Shown: positions 1 to 9,720 of the stretch, one piece after another
How positions within the stretch are numbered: position 1 is the first letter of the stretch
Layout: every line of letters begins with the position of its first letter
Assembly: GCF_007570825.1 (NCBI RefSeq)
Contig: NZ_SUNB01000001.1
Location: 1,922,001 to 1,986,000, forward strand
DNA from: Pleionea sediminis
GTDB lineage: Bacteria; Pseudomonadota; Gammaproteobacteria; Enterobacterales; Kangiellaceae
Direction: 5' to 3'
Length of the DNA stretch: 64,000 nucleotides
The notes under the pieces: model-generated
Database searches by the model: none
Told to the model about the DNA's origin: nothing
What the model saw: the letters and a program-made list of their open reading frames with translations, nothing else
Translations under genes and position numbers: made by a program

Positions 1-76
1 ATTCTCGATTCTGGGTATTTCAGTATTTGTACAGTCTTTAATCTCTACTTTTTTGCTTAATTAATAGTTTACCCTT

Positions 77-394
77 ATGAATATTAATAGTGAGCTCTTA
101 AAAAAAGAGCGATTAAAAAGAGGTTGGACCCAGCAACATCTTGCTGACATTGTCGGCCTTAGTTCAAGAACTATTCAGCGTATTGAAAGTAAAGGAGTGA
201 CTTCAATGGACACGGCTTCTGCGTTGTGTGCAGTGTTAGAAATATCACGAGAAGACTTGCTCGAGGGGGAAAAAGAAATAAAAGAGGTCAAATTTAATAT
301 CCCAATGCTGATGTTCCTATTATTTATTGCCGGATTATTACTTGGTGTCTTTACGACAATTGTTTTTATCTTATCTTTTTATAATTTATCTTAA
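77..394 (+). CDS. XRE-family HTH regulator with C-terminal membrane helix
   Basis: A 105-residue protein. Residues about 7-60 form a Cro/C1-type helix-turn-helix, recognised by the pattern RGWTQQHLADIVGLSSRTIQRIE. Residues about 74-98 are a single strongly hydrophobic helix, so the DNA-binding domain is probably tethered to the inner membrane. Membrane-anchored XRE proteins of this size are common and mostly uncharacterised, and no target can be read from the sequence. No clear ribosome binding site is visible before the ATG. The nearest downstream gene is convergent and about 250 bases away, so this gene is probably transcribed alone or with a gene lying left of the window. Confidence 0.8.
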   Translation: MNINSELLKKERLKRGWTQQHLADIVGLSSRTIQRIESKGVTSMDTASALCAVLEISREDLLEGEKEIKEVKFNIPMLMFLLFIAGLLLGVFTTIVFILSFYNLS

Positions 395-645
395 GCTTGT
401 TGAAGTTTTCGGTACAGTATTTAGTGAGCAAAAAATGGCTATCGAGTGATTATTTAAAGTTAATAAGTTTAGCTCAATAGGTTATCTTAGAATTAAAGAT
501 TAGATTTAATCTCGAAATAAGAATGTGGAAGATGTAAAGTTATCGAATTCATTAATTAATTCGATTTTGAATAAAAATAAAAGGGATTGAAGGAAAATTT
601 TATTTCATAAACAAGTATTGAATACTCATTTGCATTATTGAAATG

Positions 646-843
646 TTAAGGCCGAGGTCCTCGTATATCCATTAGGGAAACGTAAGTTTCTACCGCTTGG
701 CTCGCTTCTTCTACTGTATCGTAAGGTCCCATCAAACGGCGCTCACGAGTTTTAAAAAACCATTGACCATCTTTTTGTACAAATCGAGATGGTTCATCGT
801 TCAGATCAATTTGTTGTGCAGCTTGGTTCATTTTTTTGTCCAT
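646..843 (-). CDS. Small conserved protein, DUF6316-like
   Basis: A 65-residue soluble protein without signal peptide or membrane segment. Its core reads as an aromatic-rich module (GQWFFKTRE followed by GPYDTVEEAS), which resembles the short DUF6316-type proteins of gammaproteobacteria. Family membership is from memory and not tested. An AGAGAG stretch about seven bases before the ATG could serve as ribosome binding site. Function is unknown. A perfect GTGAAC-CA-GTTCAC dyad lies at 901-914, about 60 bases upstream of the start, where an operator could be. Confidence 0.65.
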   Translation of the reverse strand: MDKKMNQAAQQIDLNDEPSRFVQKDGQWFFKTRERRLMGPYDTVEEASQAVETYVSLMDIRGPRP

Positions 844-1077
844 TAGTTACTCTCTAAGTACTAACTATACGTCAGACTTTGAATCTTTGGGGATCATAGC
901 GTGAACCAGTTCACATTTATAGGAAAAGTGATTGTTACTATTGCACAGTATCGCATTATCAATATGTGAAAATTTACATTTTTATAGTGAGGGAAAAATT
1001 AGACTACAAAAATAGGTAGAAGGATTAACAGCTTAGGAACGGTTGGGATGTTTTGTCGCAAAATGGCGAAAATAAAG

Positions 1078-4000
1078 TTAAAACTCTTCTTTAGAATATT
1101 CAGAAGGAGAGCAGCCATATTGAGCTTTAAAACATTTGCCAAAATAACTGTGAGAACTGAAACCAACGTCCAAATAAACATTACTGGCGGGTTCTCCTTT
1201 GGCCAATAATTCTTTGGCTTTATTTAAACGAAAACTTCTTAAATACTCAGTAGGAGTTAAGTCCATAATTGCTTTAAGCTTTCGATGAAGTTGCCGTTCG
1301 CTTACGCCAATATCATTTGCTAGAAGGCTCATTCGAAAGCTTTCGTTTTGATAATTATTTTCTATGATGGCGTTCATTTTATTAATAAAGGCTGCTTCTT
1401 TTGATTGTTGCACTAGTTCTTTATTGGGTTTTAGTTCCTTATCCTTTTGAAACGTTGATGCATGGAAGCGACGCTTTAAAATACTTCTTATGTCGAGTAG
1501 GTTTTTTACCCGAAAGCTTAGCTCGTCAATATCAAAGGGCTTTGCTATGTATTCGTCGGCTTGCTGTTCCCAACCTTTTAATCGGCTCTGTTTGTCATTT
1601 TTGGCAGTCAATAATATTATTGGAATATGAGACGTTATTTCGTTAGATCGTAACGCTTCAACGAGCTGATACCCATCCATTTCGGGCATCATAATATCGG
1701 AAATGATAATATCTGGAACATTAGCGATTGCTCGCGCAAAACCTTGCTTTCCATTGCTCGCTTCGTCGCATATAAAGTGATTTGAGAAGCTGTCAATTAA
1801 GTATTGTCTTAACTCCCAGTTATCTTCAACAATTAAGAGAGTTGGTTTACTCGAGTCATCATCCATTGCTTCTGGAGTTTTATTCGATGAGTGTCTTATT
1901 TCATTATTCAGACTAACTAGCTCTGTCGAGACGATTTCTGAATTTTTATGGTCGTTGCTTGAATTGTTTGTTTTTTCATTAATGATGGGTAAGCTAATTT
2001 CAAAGAGAGTTCCTTTGTTTGGCGTGCTAATAAGCTTTATATTGCCCTGGTGATGCTCTACCAAGTTCTTTACTAGCGACAGTCCGATTCCTGCGCCGAC
2101 AACCCGTTCGCTATCTTCATTAAGCACACGGTTAAAGCGTTCAAAGACTTGTTCTTGTTTATCTACTGGGATTCCGATACCGGTATCTTTGATATTGATA
2201 ACGTAATTTTGATTATCCCGCTTTGCGCTGATAAACACCTGCCCACCAGGTGGTGTGTATTTCAGTGCATTCGAGAGTAGATTAAGAATGATTTTATCAA
2301 TGGCATCTGGTGTAAAATCAAATGTGACATCATCAATAGTGCCAACATTAAAGGTAATGTTTTTTTGAAAAGCTAAGTCACTAAATGCGTCGGCAATAAA
2401 TCGAATGGTTTTTCCAACTGCAATTGAATGTTTTTGTGTTATTGCTTGAATCTGAAAGGTCTCCAAAGATAGCATTTGGTCCACCATTCTGAGTAATCGG
2501 TTGGCGTTTCGCTGAATAGATTCTAGTTTCAGCTCAGATTGACTGGGTAACTCTTGTTTTAGTTTCTCTAAGGGGCCTAATATTAGTGTCAGAGGTGTTC
2601 TGAATTCATGGCTAAAGTTTGTAAACTCATCGTTCTTTCGAGAAAGTAGTTGTTCGACAATCTGTTTTTCTTGATTAAGTTCGTAAGTTCTGTTTTTTAC
2701 AATTAATTCAAGTTCCTTTGCTTTTTTAGTTAACCGTTTTTCTCGATATTTGATGACGCAAAATAACAATATCGCGGTTGTCACTAAGTAGAAAAAATAT
2801 GCACCCGGATGCATCCACCATGGCGCTTCTATAGTGAATTTATAGCTTGTGTAATTCTCGGGCCAACTTCCAGTGGTGTCGCTCGCTTTTACCTGGAACT
2901 CGTAGTCTCCTGGTGTCAAATTCGTAAACGTAGCAATTCTTTCATTGGCTGTCGTTTCAATCCAGCTTTCGTTATTAGAAAGCAAACGGTATGAAAATTT
3001 TACTTTTTGGGGGTGAGTAAAGTTGTTGCTTGAAAAGCCAAATGATAGATTGTTGTTTTGATAATCAAGAATGGTGCCTTTTTCTGTATTTGGTTTTCCC
3101 TGAAAAGGTTGGTTATTGACTTTAATATTTGTAAGCGTTACCGATAAAAAAGGAGTGACGTCAGTGATGTGAGACGGTGAAAAATAATTGAATCCATTAA
3201 TACCGCCGGTTAACATCATATTGATTTGGCGGTTAAAGTCTCCGGTCGGAGTAAACGCATTTTCTTGTAAGCCATCTTTACTATCAAAATTGATAAATTT
3301 TTTACTATTCAAGTTAAGTATGGAAACTCCTTTGCTTCCGAATGTCCAAATTCGATTTTGATTATCGGCCATCACTTGCCACAATAGGTTACTCGAAATT
3401 TGGCTGTTGTTAACAGAGTAATTTACAAAATTATTCGAACGTCGATCGTATTGGTATAATCCATATCCTTGAGTTGATATCCATAAGCTCCCACTTTGAT
3501 CTTCTGTTATAGATGTGATTTTAAAAGGAGTCTCTTTAATTTCATTCTCAAAGATGCGTTTTATATCTCCCTGGTCTGTGATTTCTGAGAGTCCAAATTT
3601 ACGGTCGACTAAAAATAATGAGTTGTCAGAAGTGCTGTAAATAACATGGCCATTAAGAGATGACTCTTTTGATGAGAGTTTAACGGCAATTTTAGTTGCT
3701 TTATCTATTCGGTAGGTACCTTCGTAGTAAGTTGTTGCGAAAAGATTGGACTTGTTCTCCGTTAAGCTTTTTATTCTGGCTGATTTGGGGATTCCTGAAA
3801 TAGAGCTAAAACTTTTGGCTTGAGGGTTTAAGTGTAATAGTCCCAAGTGACGAGTGGCTAGCCAAACATCAATTGACGAAGTTACTTTAATGGCTAGTAT
3901 GTTATTGAGAGAAGTTTCTCTATCCTCAATTTTGATGCGGTTAAATGTCTCGCAAGTATTTGATTTTAAGTTAAGCTTCATCAAAGGGCCGGAATAAGAG

Positions 4001-5130
4001 GCAACCCAAATATTATGTTTGTTTTCGATAGCAACGGCATAAAAGTCGGTGAAGCCTTCACAAGGGTACAAAGAGTTGTTTTTAACATAATGGCCAAATT
4101 GGCGAGCCTCTAAGGGTGATTTATTTAATCCTCCACTTCCACCAATCCAAAACACGTCGTCTGCCGAAACAAATAATGAATAGATATTGCTACTTTTAAC
4201 TCGGTTATGGGTGATCGTATTATTGGTATATTGACTGATTACTTCTGAATCAATATAAAAAAGATTAAGTCCATTGAGAGTGCCAATAGCAAGTGCGTTA
4301 ATCGAGTCTAGGTAAACTAGCTTTGTTATATAATTGTTCGAAATTGATGGAGAGCTATTTTCTAAAATTATGGATATTTTATTTAATTCAAAGTTATATT
4401 GAGTTAATCCTTGCGATGTGCCGATGAATAATTGATTGCTAATGGTCACAAGGGCATTGATACGAGTATTATCCAGTGAACTAAGAGCAGGATTGAAACT
4501 ACCCGCGCTTAAAATACGACGTTGAAAGGCATCGTATACATACAGACCTTTTTTGGTTCCAATCCAAACGTTGTTCGCTTTGTCTTCACTAAAGGAAGTG
4601 ACGTAGTCGGATTTGAGCACACTATTATTTGTATTGAAGTTTTTCTGCGGCTTAAGGTTTTTATCTAAAATGGTGATTCCGGCATCTACGCTCCCGACCC
4701 AAATATCTCCTGTTTGTGTTTCAAACAGTTCTATTGCCGCTACTTTGTGCGTTAATTGACCTTGATAGTTGTAAACATCGACATCATCAAAAGCCTGGTT
4801 TCCCACGTAGCGCTGAAAACCACCGGCTGTCGCGATGAGTAAATGATTATTCGATGTGTTCAGCAGCCGATAAATATTGTGATGAATAAGTGAATTTGAT
4901 TGTTCTTTGTTTGGTCGATAAATGGTGTAGTTATAGCCATCGTATCGATTTAACCCATCTTTAGTTCCAAACCACATAAAACCATGCACATCTTGCGTAA
5001 TATCGGTGACTTCAATCTGAGAAATGTCATCGAAATTATTCGGTGTCGTTATGAAAAGTGGGGAGGTCAGGCTGAACACTAATTGGGAAATTAGTGTCAG
5101 CATGAATAAAGAGAGATATCTTATTAACAT
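1078..5130 (-). CDS. Hybrid two-component sensor kinase/AraC-type response regulator (HTCS)
   Basis: A 1350-residue one-protein phosphorelay. An N-terminal export/anchor segment precedes about 650 residues of Reg_prop beta-propeller repeats (recurring WxGT/WIGT blades). A Y_Y_Y domain follows at about 690-757, then a transmembrane helix at about 775-795. The cytoplasmic part has HisKA with the phospho-acceptor in SHEFRTPL near residue 841, HATPase with N and G boxes (NLLSNALKYT, DTGIGIP, GAGIGLSL), a receiver domain with acceptor Asp in SDIMMPEMDG near 1144, and a C-terminal AraC HTH from about 1245. In Bacteroidetes such HTCS proteins sense periplasmic oligosaccharides and activate polysaccharide-use genes. 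No such genes lie in this window, so the ligand is open. The gene starts 25 bases after the stop of the exported protein at 5156-5623 and is probably co-transcribed with it. All catalytic motifs appear intact. Confidence 0.93.
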   Translation of the reverse strand: MLIRYLSLFMLTLISQLVFSLTSPLFITTPNNFDDISQIEVTDITQDVHGFMWFGTKDGLNRYDGYNYTIYRPNKEQSNSLIHHNIYRLLNTSNNHLLIATAGGFQRYVGNQAFDDVDVYNYQGQLTHKVAAIELFETQTGDIWVGSVDAGITILDKNLKPQKNFNTNNSVLKSDYVTSFSEDKANNVWIGTKKGLYVYDAFQRRILSAGSFNPALSSLDNTRINALVTISNQLFIGTSQGLTQYNFELNKISIILENSSPSISNNYITKLVYLDSINALAIGTLNGLNLFYIDSEVISQYTNNTITHNRVKSSNIYSLFVSADDVFWIGGSGGLNKSPLEARQFGHYVKNNSLYPCEGFTDFYAVAIENKHNIWVASYSGPLMKLNLKSNTCETFNRIKIEDRETSLNNILAIKVTSSIDVWLATRHLGLLHLNPQAKSFSSISGIPKSARIKSLTENKSNLFATTYYEGTYRIDKATKIAVKLSSKESSLNGHVIYSTSDNSLFLVDRKFGLSEITDQGDIKRIFENEIKETPFKITSITEDQSGSLWISTQGYGLYQYDRRSNNFVNYSVNNSQISSNLLWQVMADNQNRIWTFGSKGVSILNLNSKKFINFDSKDGLQENAFTPTGDFNRQINMMLTGGINGFNYFSPSHITDVTPFLSVTLTNIKVNNQPFQGKPNTEKGTILDYQNNNLSFGFSSNNFTHPQKVKFSYRLLSNNESWIETTANERIATFTNLTPGDYEFQVKASDTTGSWPENYTSYKFTIEAPWWMHPGAYFFYLVTTAILLFCVIKYREKRLTKKAKELELIVKNRTYELNQEKQIVEQLLSRKNDEFTNFSHEFRTPLTLILGPLEKLKQELPSQSELKLESIQRNANRLLRMVDQMLSLETFQIQAITQKHSIAVGKTIRFIADAFSDLAFQKNITFNVGTIDDVTFDFTPDAIDKIILNLLSNALKYTPPGGQVFISAKRDNQNYVINIKDTGIGIPVDKQEQVFERFNRVLNEDSERVVGAGIGLSLVKNLVEHHQGNIKLISTPNKGTLFEISLPIINEKTNNSSNDHKNSEIVSTELVSLNNEIRHSSNKTPEAMDDDSSKPTLLIVEDNWELRQYLIDSFSNHFICDEASNGKQGFARAIANVPDIIISDIMMPEMDGYQLVEALRSNEITSHIPIILLTAKNDKQSRLKGWEQQADEYIAKPFDIDELSFRVKNLLDIRSILKRRFHASTFQKDKELKPNKELVQQSKEAAFINKMNAIIENNYQNESFRMSLLANDIGVSERQLHRKLKAIMDLTPTEYLRSFRLNKAKELLAKGEPASNVYLDVGFSSHSYFGKCFKAQYGCSPSEYSKEEF

Positions 5131-5155
5131 TTAATGGCTAATAAATAATCGATTA

Positions 5156-5623
5156 CTAAGATCGAGGGCCTCGGGTAATATCGGATTCTTTATCTTCTTC
5201 TGCATCTTGATTTGGATTGCAGCTGTATTCGTTGTAATGACAAAGTTCACGACTTTCAATTTTTCTATAGTATTCGTATGTAACTCTCTGAAGTCTATCT
5301 GCATGTTCTCCATCTCGAGTGTCGCTGGGGCGAATATTTAAACAGTCGATTTCGCGACAGAAAATGCGTGCGGTTGATTCTTGCATATCGAGTGAAAAGA
5401 CAGGGCGAGTAATTTCTCGAGTATATCGATAAGTAACTTGCATCATTAACTCAGCGGTTACGTGATCTCTTACCGGTACGACACTAATGCAGTCAATCGA
5501 ATCACAAAATACATCGACCTGAGATTGGGATAGATCTTTTTGATAGACGACTAACTTTTCATTGGCATAAAGATTTGAGCAAAGAGTCGTTATGGTTAAT
5601 AAAATTAATCCATACAGTTTCAT
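5156..5623 (-). CDS. Small exported protein with a duplicated Cys module
   Basis: A 155-residue protein with a clear Sec signal peptide (cleavage likely after SNLYA, residue 20). The mature part contains two copies of one module of about 40 residues. Each has FCxxIDC, then a variable turn, then (Q/R)VTYxYxRxI. The paired cysteines and the signal peptide suggest a disulfide-stabilised periplasmic protein. A short acidic tail ends the protein. I do not recognise the family. It lies directly upstream of the giant HTCS sensor on the same strand with a 25-base gap, so an accessory role for the periplasmic sensor domain is an attractive but untested idea. Confidence 0.75.
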   Translation of the reverse strand: MKLYGLILLTITTLCSNLYANEKLVVYQKDLSQSQVDVFCDSIDCISVVPVRDHVTAELMMQVTYRYTREITRPVFSLDMQESTARIFCREIDCLNIRPSDTRDGEHADRLQRVTYEYYRKIESRELCHYNEYSCNPNQDAEEDKESDITRGPRS

Positions 5624-5861
5624 AATTCACCTATTCGTATTTTTATATGTTGACTGACTGTTTCTGCCTTAAAGGCAGCTTTAATGGTACTTTTTTTGGC
5701 GGGCATAAATTAACACAGGTCAGACATTAACTACTATTGGTGAGACGATTTGTGTGAATATTAAACTAAAATTCAGTGAGTCAGATTAAAACGGTTGAAA
5801 AACATCCATGTTTTCTTTGATTTCTACAATGCTGAGTGAATGGTTTTAAATGAGTTAAAAT

Positions 5862-7313
5862 TTATTCAATATCCCCAAAACAGGCGTACTTTACTTCGAG
5901 ATATTCTTCAATTCCGTAGTGCGAGCCCTCGCGGCCAATACCCGATTCTTTCACACCACCAAAGGGAGCCATCGGATTGGATATAACGCCGGCGTTAATT
6001 CCAACCATTCCATATTCGAGCTGCTCCATCACACGATAACAGCGGCCAATATCTCTGGCGTAAAAGTAGGCAGCGAGACCATAGCGAGTGTCGTTTGCGA
6101 GTGCAATGGCTTCGTCTTCAGTATCAAAAGAGATTATTGGTGCAACAGGACCAAAAATTTCATTTTGTGCAATGGACATTGATTGAGACACATTTTTAAT
6201 GAGAGTTGGTTGAAAAAAGTTCGATTCTCGGTCGAGTGGACTACCACCGATAAGAATTTCCGCTCCAGCTTGTGTCGCTTCTTTTACTAAATTATTCACA
6301 TCAGAAAGTGCTTTTCGGTTAATCATTGGGCCGATTTCAATATCGGGTTCCATACCATTCCCCATTTTTAATAGCTTCACTTTTTCCGTCAACTGCTCGC
6401 AAAATTTGTCGTAAATTGTCGACTGGACCAAAATTCGATTGGCGCAAACGCAGGTTTGTCCTGTGTTACGAAATTTAGAAGCTAATGCACCTTCGACAGC
6501 TTTGTCGAGTTTGGCATCGTCAAAAACAATAAAAGGAGCGTTACCGCCTAATTCTAGAGATACTTTTTTAACGGTAGAAGCACACTGTTCTAAAAGTTTT
6601 TTGCCAACGTTAGTAGAACCTGTGAACGAAAACTTTGCTATGTCTGGGTGTTGAGTTAATACACGGCCCATTTCCGACGAGTTTTTTCCGACAACAATAT
6701 TCAATACGCCATCAGGAATGCCCGCTTGTTGTGCGAGCTCAGCAAGCGCTAATGCTGATAGAGGGGTTTCACTTGCCGGACGGGCAACAACAGTGCAACC
6801 TGCCGCAAGGGCGGGTCCCGCTTTTCGTGTCAGCATTGAACTGGGAAAGTTCCAGGGAGTGATCATCCCAACGACTCCAATCGGCTGCTTAATCACACTG
6901 ATTCGTCGGTCGTTGCTAGGAGCTGGCAATATTTCGCCATTCACTCTTTTGGCTTCCTCTGCATACCATTGAATAAATTTTGCACCATAGGCGATTTCAG
7001 CTTTTGATTCCGCAAGTGGTTTGCCTTGCTCGTACGTCATAATGGTAGCGAGATCGTCTTGATGTTTCATTATTAGTTGATACCAGTCGATTAATATATC
7101 GTGTTTTTCCAGTGCTGTGATTCTTGACCATTTAGTTTGTGCAGCGCGAGCTGCTGTAACAGCTAATTCAACCTGAGCAGCACCATCGTCATTCACTTTA
7201 CAAATTTCTGAATTATCTGCGGGATTAAAAACAGCATAGGTTTTCGTGGATTCGAGCCAAGCACCATTAATGAATGATTGAGTTTTCAAAAGCTGTGTAT
7301 TTTTTAATTTCAT
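5862..7313 (-). CDS. gabD: NAD(P)-dependent succinate-semialdehyde dehydrogenase
   Basis: An aldehyde dehydrogenase superfamily enzyme converting succinate semialdehyde to succinate, the last step of 4-aminobutyrate breakdown. Visible hallmarks are the cofactor loop FTGSTNVGK, the general-base Glu in ELGGNAPF and the catalytic Cys in NTGQTCVCANR. The second Cys two residues after the nucleophile is also present in E. coli GabD. I place the start at the internal ATG (7313), giving MKLKNTQLLK and 483 residues. This matches E. coli GabD in length and N-terminus, whereas the longer 502-residue reading adds an unconserved leader. Neither start has a good Shine-Dalgarno. No gabT or gabP neighbour is present, so the gene stands alone. 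Other short-chain semialdehyde substrates are possible. Confidence 0.9.
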   Translation of the reverse strand: MKLKNTQLLKTQSFINGAWLESTKTYAVFNPADNSEICKVNDDGAAQVELAVTAARAAQTKWSRITALEKHDILIDWYQLIMKHQDDLATIMTYEQGKPLAESKAEIAYGAKFIQWYAEEAKRVNGEILPAPSNDRRISVIKQPIGVVGMITPWNFPSSMLTRKAGPALAAGCTVVARPASETPLSALALAELAQQAGIPDGVLNIVVGKNSSEMGRVLTQHPDIAKFSFTGSTNVGKKLLEQCASTVKKVSLELGGNAPFIVFDDAKLDKAVEGALASKFRNTGQTCVCANRILVQSTIYDKFCEQLTEKVKLLKMGNGMEPDIEIGPMINRKALSDVNNLVKEATQAGAEILIGGSPLDRESNFFQPTLIKNVSQSMSIAQNEIFGPVAPIISFDTEDEAIALANDTRYGLAAYFYARDIGRCYRVMEQLEYGMVGINAGVISNPMAPFGGVKESGIGREGSHYGIEEYLEVKYACFGDIE

Positions 7314-7730
7314 AGTCACTATTATGTCGTGGGTATATTTAGATCTTAGAAGTTGTATTGATTGAGTCAATGATTAAACATTCTAAACTCGAGTTATTCA
7401 ATGATATGAGTGTTTTCAAAGTTGTTTATTGGAAGATGAAATGACGTTAGTTAGAGCTTAGGAAAACCGCCTATTGCAGTTGAGTAGAATTTAACAAAAT
7501 CTTTTTTCAAATTCCGGTCATGCGATATTTTGATTTGAGAACAGCAAATGTCTTACATAAGAACTTTAAAATTACTGATGTTTTTGAAGCGATTAAGTGC
7601 CATCATTTTAAAGACCTGACACGGGAATGGAATCTGAGAGTGTCAAGGAATTTAAGTCGAGCGAGGAGCTCCTTAGGGAAAAAGGGATGCTCTTTCGCTG
7701 TGAAGAAAGCAATGTTGAATGCATAAAAAA
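7314..7730. other. Intergenic region between gabD and the M28 peptidase
   Basis: This 400-base stretch lies upstream of gabD and downstream of the minus-strand peptidase operon. It should contain the gabD promoter, but I find no convincing -35/-10 pair. An ATG-started plus-strand frame of 68 codons (7520-7726) shows no recognisable domain, no ribosome binding site and unusual composition. I do not call it a gene. Confidence 0.5.
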
Positions 7731-7756
7731 AGATCCGGTTGCCCGGATCTTTTTTT
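7731..7756 (-). terminator. Bidirectional intrinsic terminator
   Basis: The 8-bp stem AGATCCGG/CCGGATCT has a 4-base loop and is flanked by A and T runs on both sides, so it works in either direction. It begins 11 bases beyond the stop codon of the M28 peptidase gene and ends that minus-strand transcript. Confidence 0.9.
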
Positions 7757-7767
7757 GTTGGAGAAAG

Positions 7768-9669
7768 TTATTCTCCTGTGATGTTTAATGTAATTCCTGA
7801 ACTGCTTTCGTAGCCACGAATACCAATGTGCCAAGTTCCAGCTGCTGGAGAGTTGAAGCTACAGGATTCTGAATTGCCCCATTTGTAGGGTCGACAATCG
7901 TAACTGCTGGTTGTCGGTTGTGAGCCTCGTCTAACATACAAATCGGCGTCGCCACTTCCACCTGAAATGTTGACATTTAAGTTGTCGAAACCGGCTGGAA
8001 TCTCGACGGTATGATAATACCAAGCCGACCGCGCGACACTGATGTTTTCAATGGTATCATCAATAGAATCATCAGGAGGCGGAGGTGGTGGAGGATTATC
8101 ATCGGCTGTGTAACTTCCGGTGAGCGATAAGCCGCTAAAGGTACGATAGGCTTTTATACGGATGTGGTAGACACCATTATTGCGATCCATATTACAAGTT
8201 TCGTTGTTGCCATTTCGGTAAGGGCGACAATCGTAAGTTGAATCGGTGGGTTCTGAGCCGAATCTTACGTATAAGTCGGCATCTCCGCTGCCACCATTGA
8301 TAACGAAGCTAATGTTTTCTGCATTGTCGGGTACTTTCATCGTAAAAGTGATGTCGTTACCTTGGGATGCTGACAGGCCTGTTTTAGCAACACCATTTTC
8401 CAGCTCGTTAGGTGGTGTGTCATCGCCATTATCATCATCGTCATCGCTACCGCCACCATCACTTGCAAACTCGCCAACGAAGGCCGCAGATAATTTTAGG
8501 AAGTTGAATGAATGATCGACGTCGTAACTGGTGTCATTCGCGGTATGAATGCGTGAGTTTGAGTCGCCCATGTTCGATTCAAATGGCATTGAGGCCGCAA
8601 ATCCACGGTTATGCCAAGAGGCATGATCAGAACAGCCATAGCCACATTGCGAAGTACCATAAACAACATCAGGCAAATAAGTATCTAATATTTGCATCAT
8701 AAAGTTGTTTTGTCCGCTGTTGGTATAGTCGGTCATGAAAACGATGTCTCGGTTGGCGGTTCCTTTATTGCCAGTCATGTCAAATTGCACAACGCCGACA
8801 ACATTTTTGCCTTCCGACTCGTATTGATTGGCGATTGCTTGTGAGCCACGTAAACCTACTTCTTCGGCGGCGTAACCCATAAACTGAACCGTTCGAGCGG
8901 GCTGATAGCCACTTTCAACGATAGCGCGCAGTGTTTCTGTGAGGACGGCAATACCAGAAGCATTGTCATCCATTCCAGGAGCACGTCCAGATGAACGGTT
9001 GAATTGGTTTATTGAGTCAAGGTGACCACCAATGACAATGATTTCATCGGGATTAGTGCTTCCGGTTACGGTAGCAATTACAGAAGGTTGAGCCCAACTG
9101 TGATTGTAAAGATCGACAGAAATATCGGATCGACCTTGTGCAATGGATTGCCACTCTTGGCGAATCCAGTTAGCAGCATCTACGCCGGATTGTTGCGTGT
9201 AATAGCGATTATTAAAGCTACTCAAACTATTGACGGTAGAAGTGAGGTTAGTTTTTGTTACGGCACCCAGCATTGTACTGACTTCTTGAGGGTTATCGAT
9301 TGGGTATTCAACCGTTGTCAGTGCGTTAGTGACTAGGCTATTGGCATAGCTAATCGCTTGCTGTTTGTTTTCATGGAAAAAGAATCCGCCGCAGCGATTG
9401 AAGGAGTCATGCATTAGATGACTCAATTTGTCGATTTGGTTGGCGGGTAAACTGGCGACTCGAGCGCTGCTATTATTTTTGTGTAAAGATGCCGGTAAAA
9501 ATTCGATATCTAGATCAAAAGACTTCTTGTTTTGAGCTTGAGTGGCTACGTCGTTTCCGATGGTGATCCATACTTTTTCATTGCCAGTTGGATCGCCTTG
9601 CTTTGCATAGACGTTAATTGCTAAAGAGCTGCCTGCAATTAACATCAAGAGTGATGTTAACTGTTTCAT
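7768..9669 (-). CDS. Secreted M28-family zinc aminopeptidase with two PPC domains
   Basis: A 633-residue exported metallopeptidase that removes N-terminal residues from peptides outside the cell. A signal peptide (to about residue 22) and propeptide precede the M28 catalytic domain at about 140-405. The five di-zinc ligands and catalytic Glu are visible: His in GGHLDS (about 215), Asp in GMDDNASG, Glu pair in AAEEVG, Asp in VQFDMTG and His in GCSDHASW. This arrangement matches the leucyl aminopeptidase of Vibrio proteolyticus. A poly-Asp linker leads to PPC domain 1 (about 426-521), and a Pro-rich linker to PPC domain 2 (about 536-633). Both carry GSGDADLYVR and YDCRPY motifs. PPC domains are usually cleaved off after secretion. 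The gene follows the M4 protease on the same strand 87 bases downstream. Confidence 0.93.
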   Translation of the reverse strand: MKQLTSLLMLIAGSSLAINVYAKQGDPTGNEKVWITIGNDVATQAQNKKSFDLDIEFLPASLHKNNSSARVASLPANQIDKLSHLMHDSFNRCGGFFFHENKQQAISYANSLVTNALTTVEYPIDNPQEVSTMLGAVTKTNLTSTVNSLSSFNNRYYTQQSGVDAANWIRQEWQSIAQGRSDISVDLYNHSWAQPSVIATVTGSTNPDEIIVIGGHLDSINQFNRSSGRAPGMDDNASGIAVLTETLRAIVESGYQPARTVQFMGYAAEEVGLRGSQAIANQYESEGKNVVGVVQFDMTGNKGTANRDIVFMTDYTNSGQNNFMMQILDTYLPDVVYGTSQCGYGCSDHASWHNRGFAASMPFESNMGDSNSRIHTANDTSYDVDHSFNFLKLSAAFVGEFASDGGGSDDDDDNGDDTPPNELENGVAKTGLSASQGNDITFTMKVPDNAENISFVINGGSGDADLYVRFGSEPTDSTYDCRPYRNGNNETCNMDRNNGVYHIRIKAYRTFSGLSLTGSYTADDNPPPPPPPDDSIDDTIENISVARSAWYYHTVEIPAGFDNLNVNISGGSGDADLYVRRGSQPTTSSYDCRPYKWGNSESCSFNSPAAGTWHIGIRGYESSSGITLNITGE

Positions 9670-9720
9670 AATGCGTTACCTGAGGTGTCGTGTTGCTAAA
9701 TAATTAGGGAAGTACAAAGT

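Noticed and set aside
2-64. Hydrophobic plus-strand reading frame entering from the left edge (ends FLLN, stop at 62-64)
   Set aside because: Only 20 codons are visible and AT-rich DNA gives hydrophobic frames by chance. It could be the C-terminus of a membrane protein but cannot be supported.
7520-7726. 68-codon plus-strand frame between gabD and the M28 peptidase
   Set aside because: No ribosome binding site, no domain, mixed basic composition, and it ends just before the terminator stem of the opposite gene. Probably chance.
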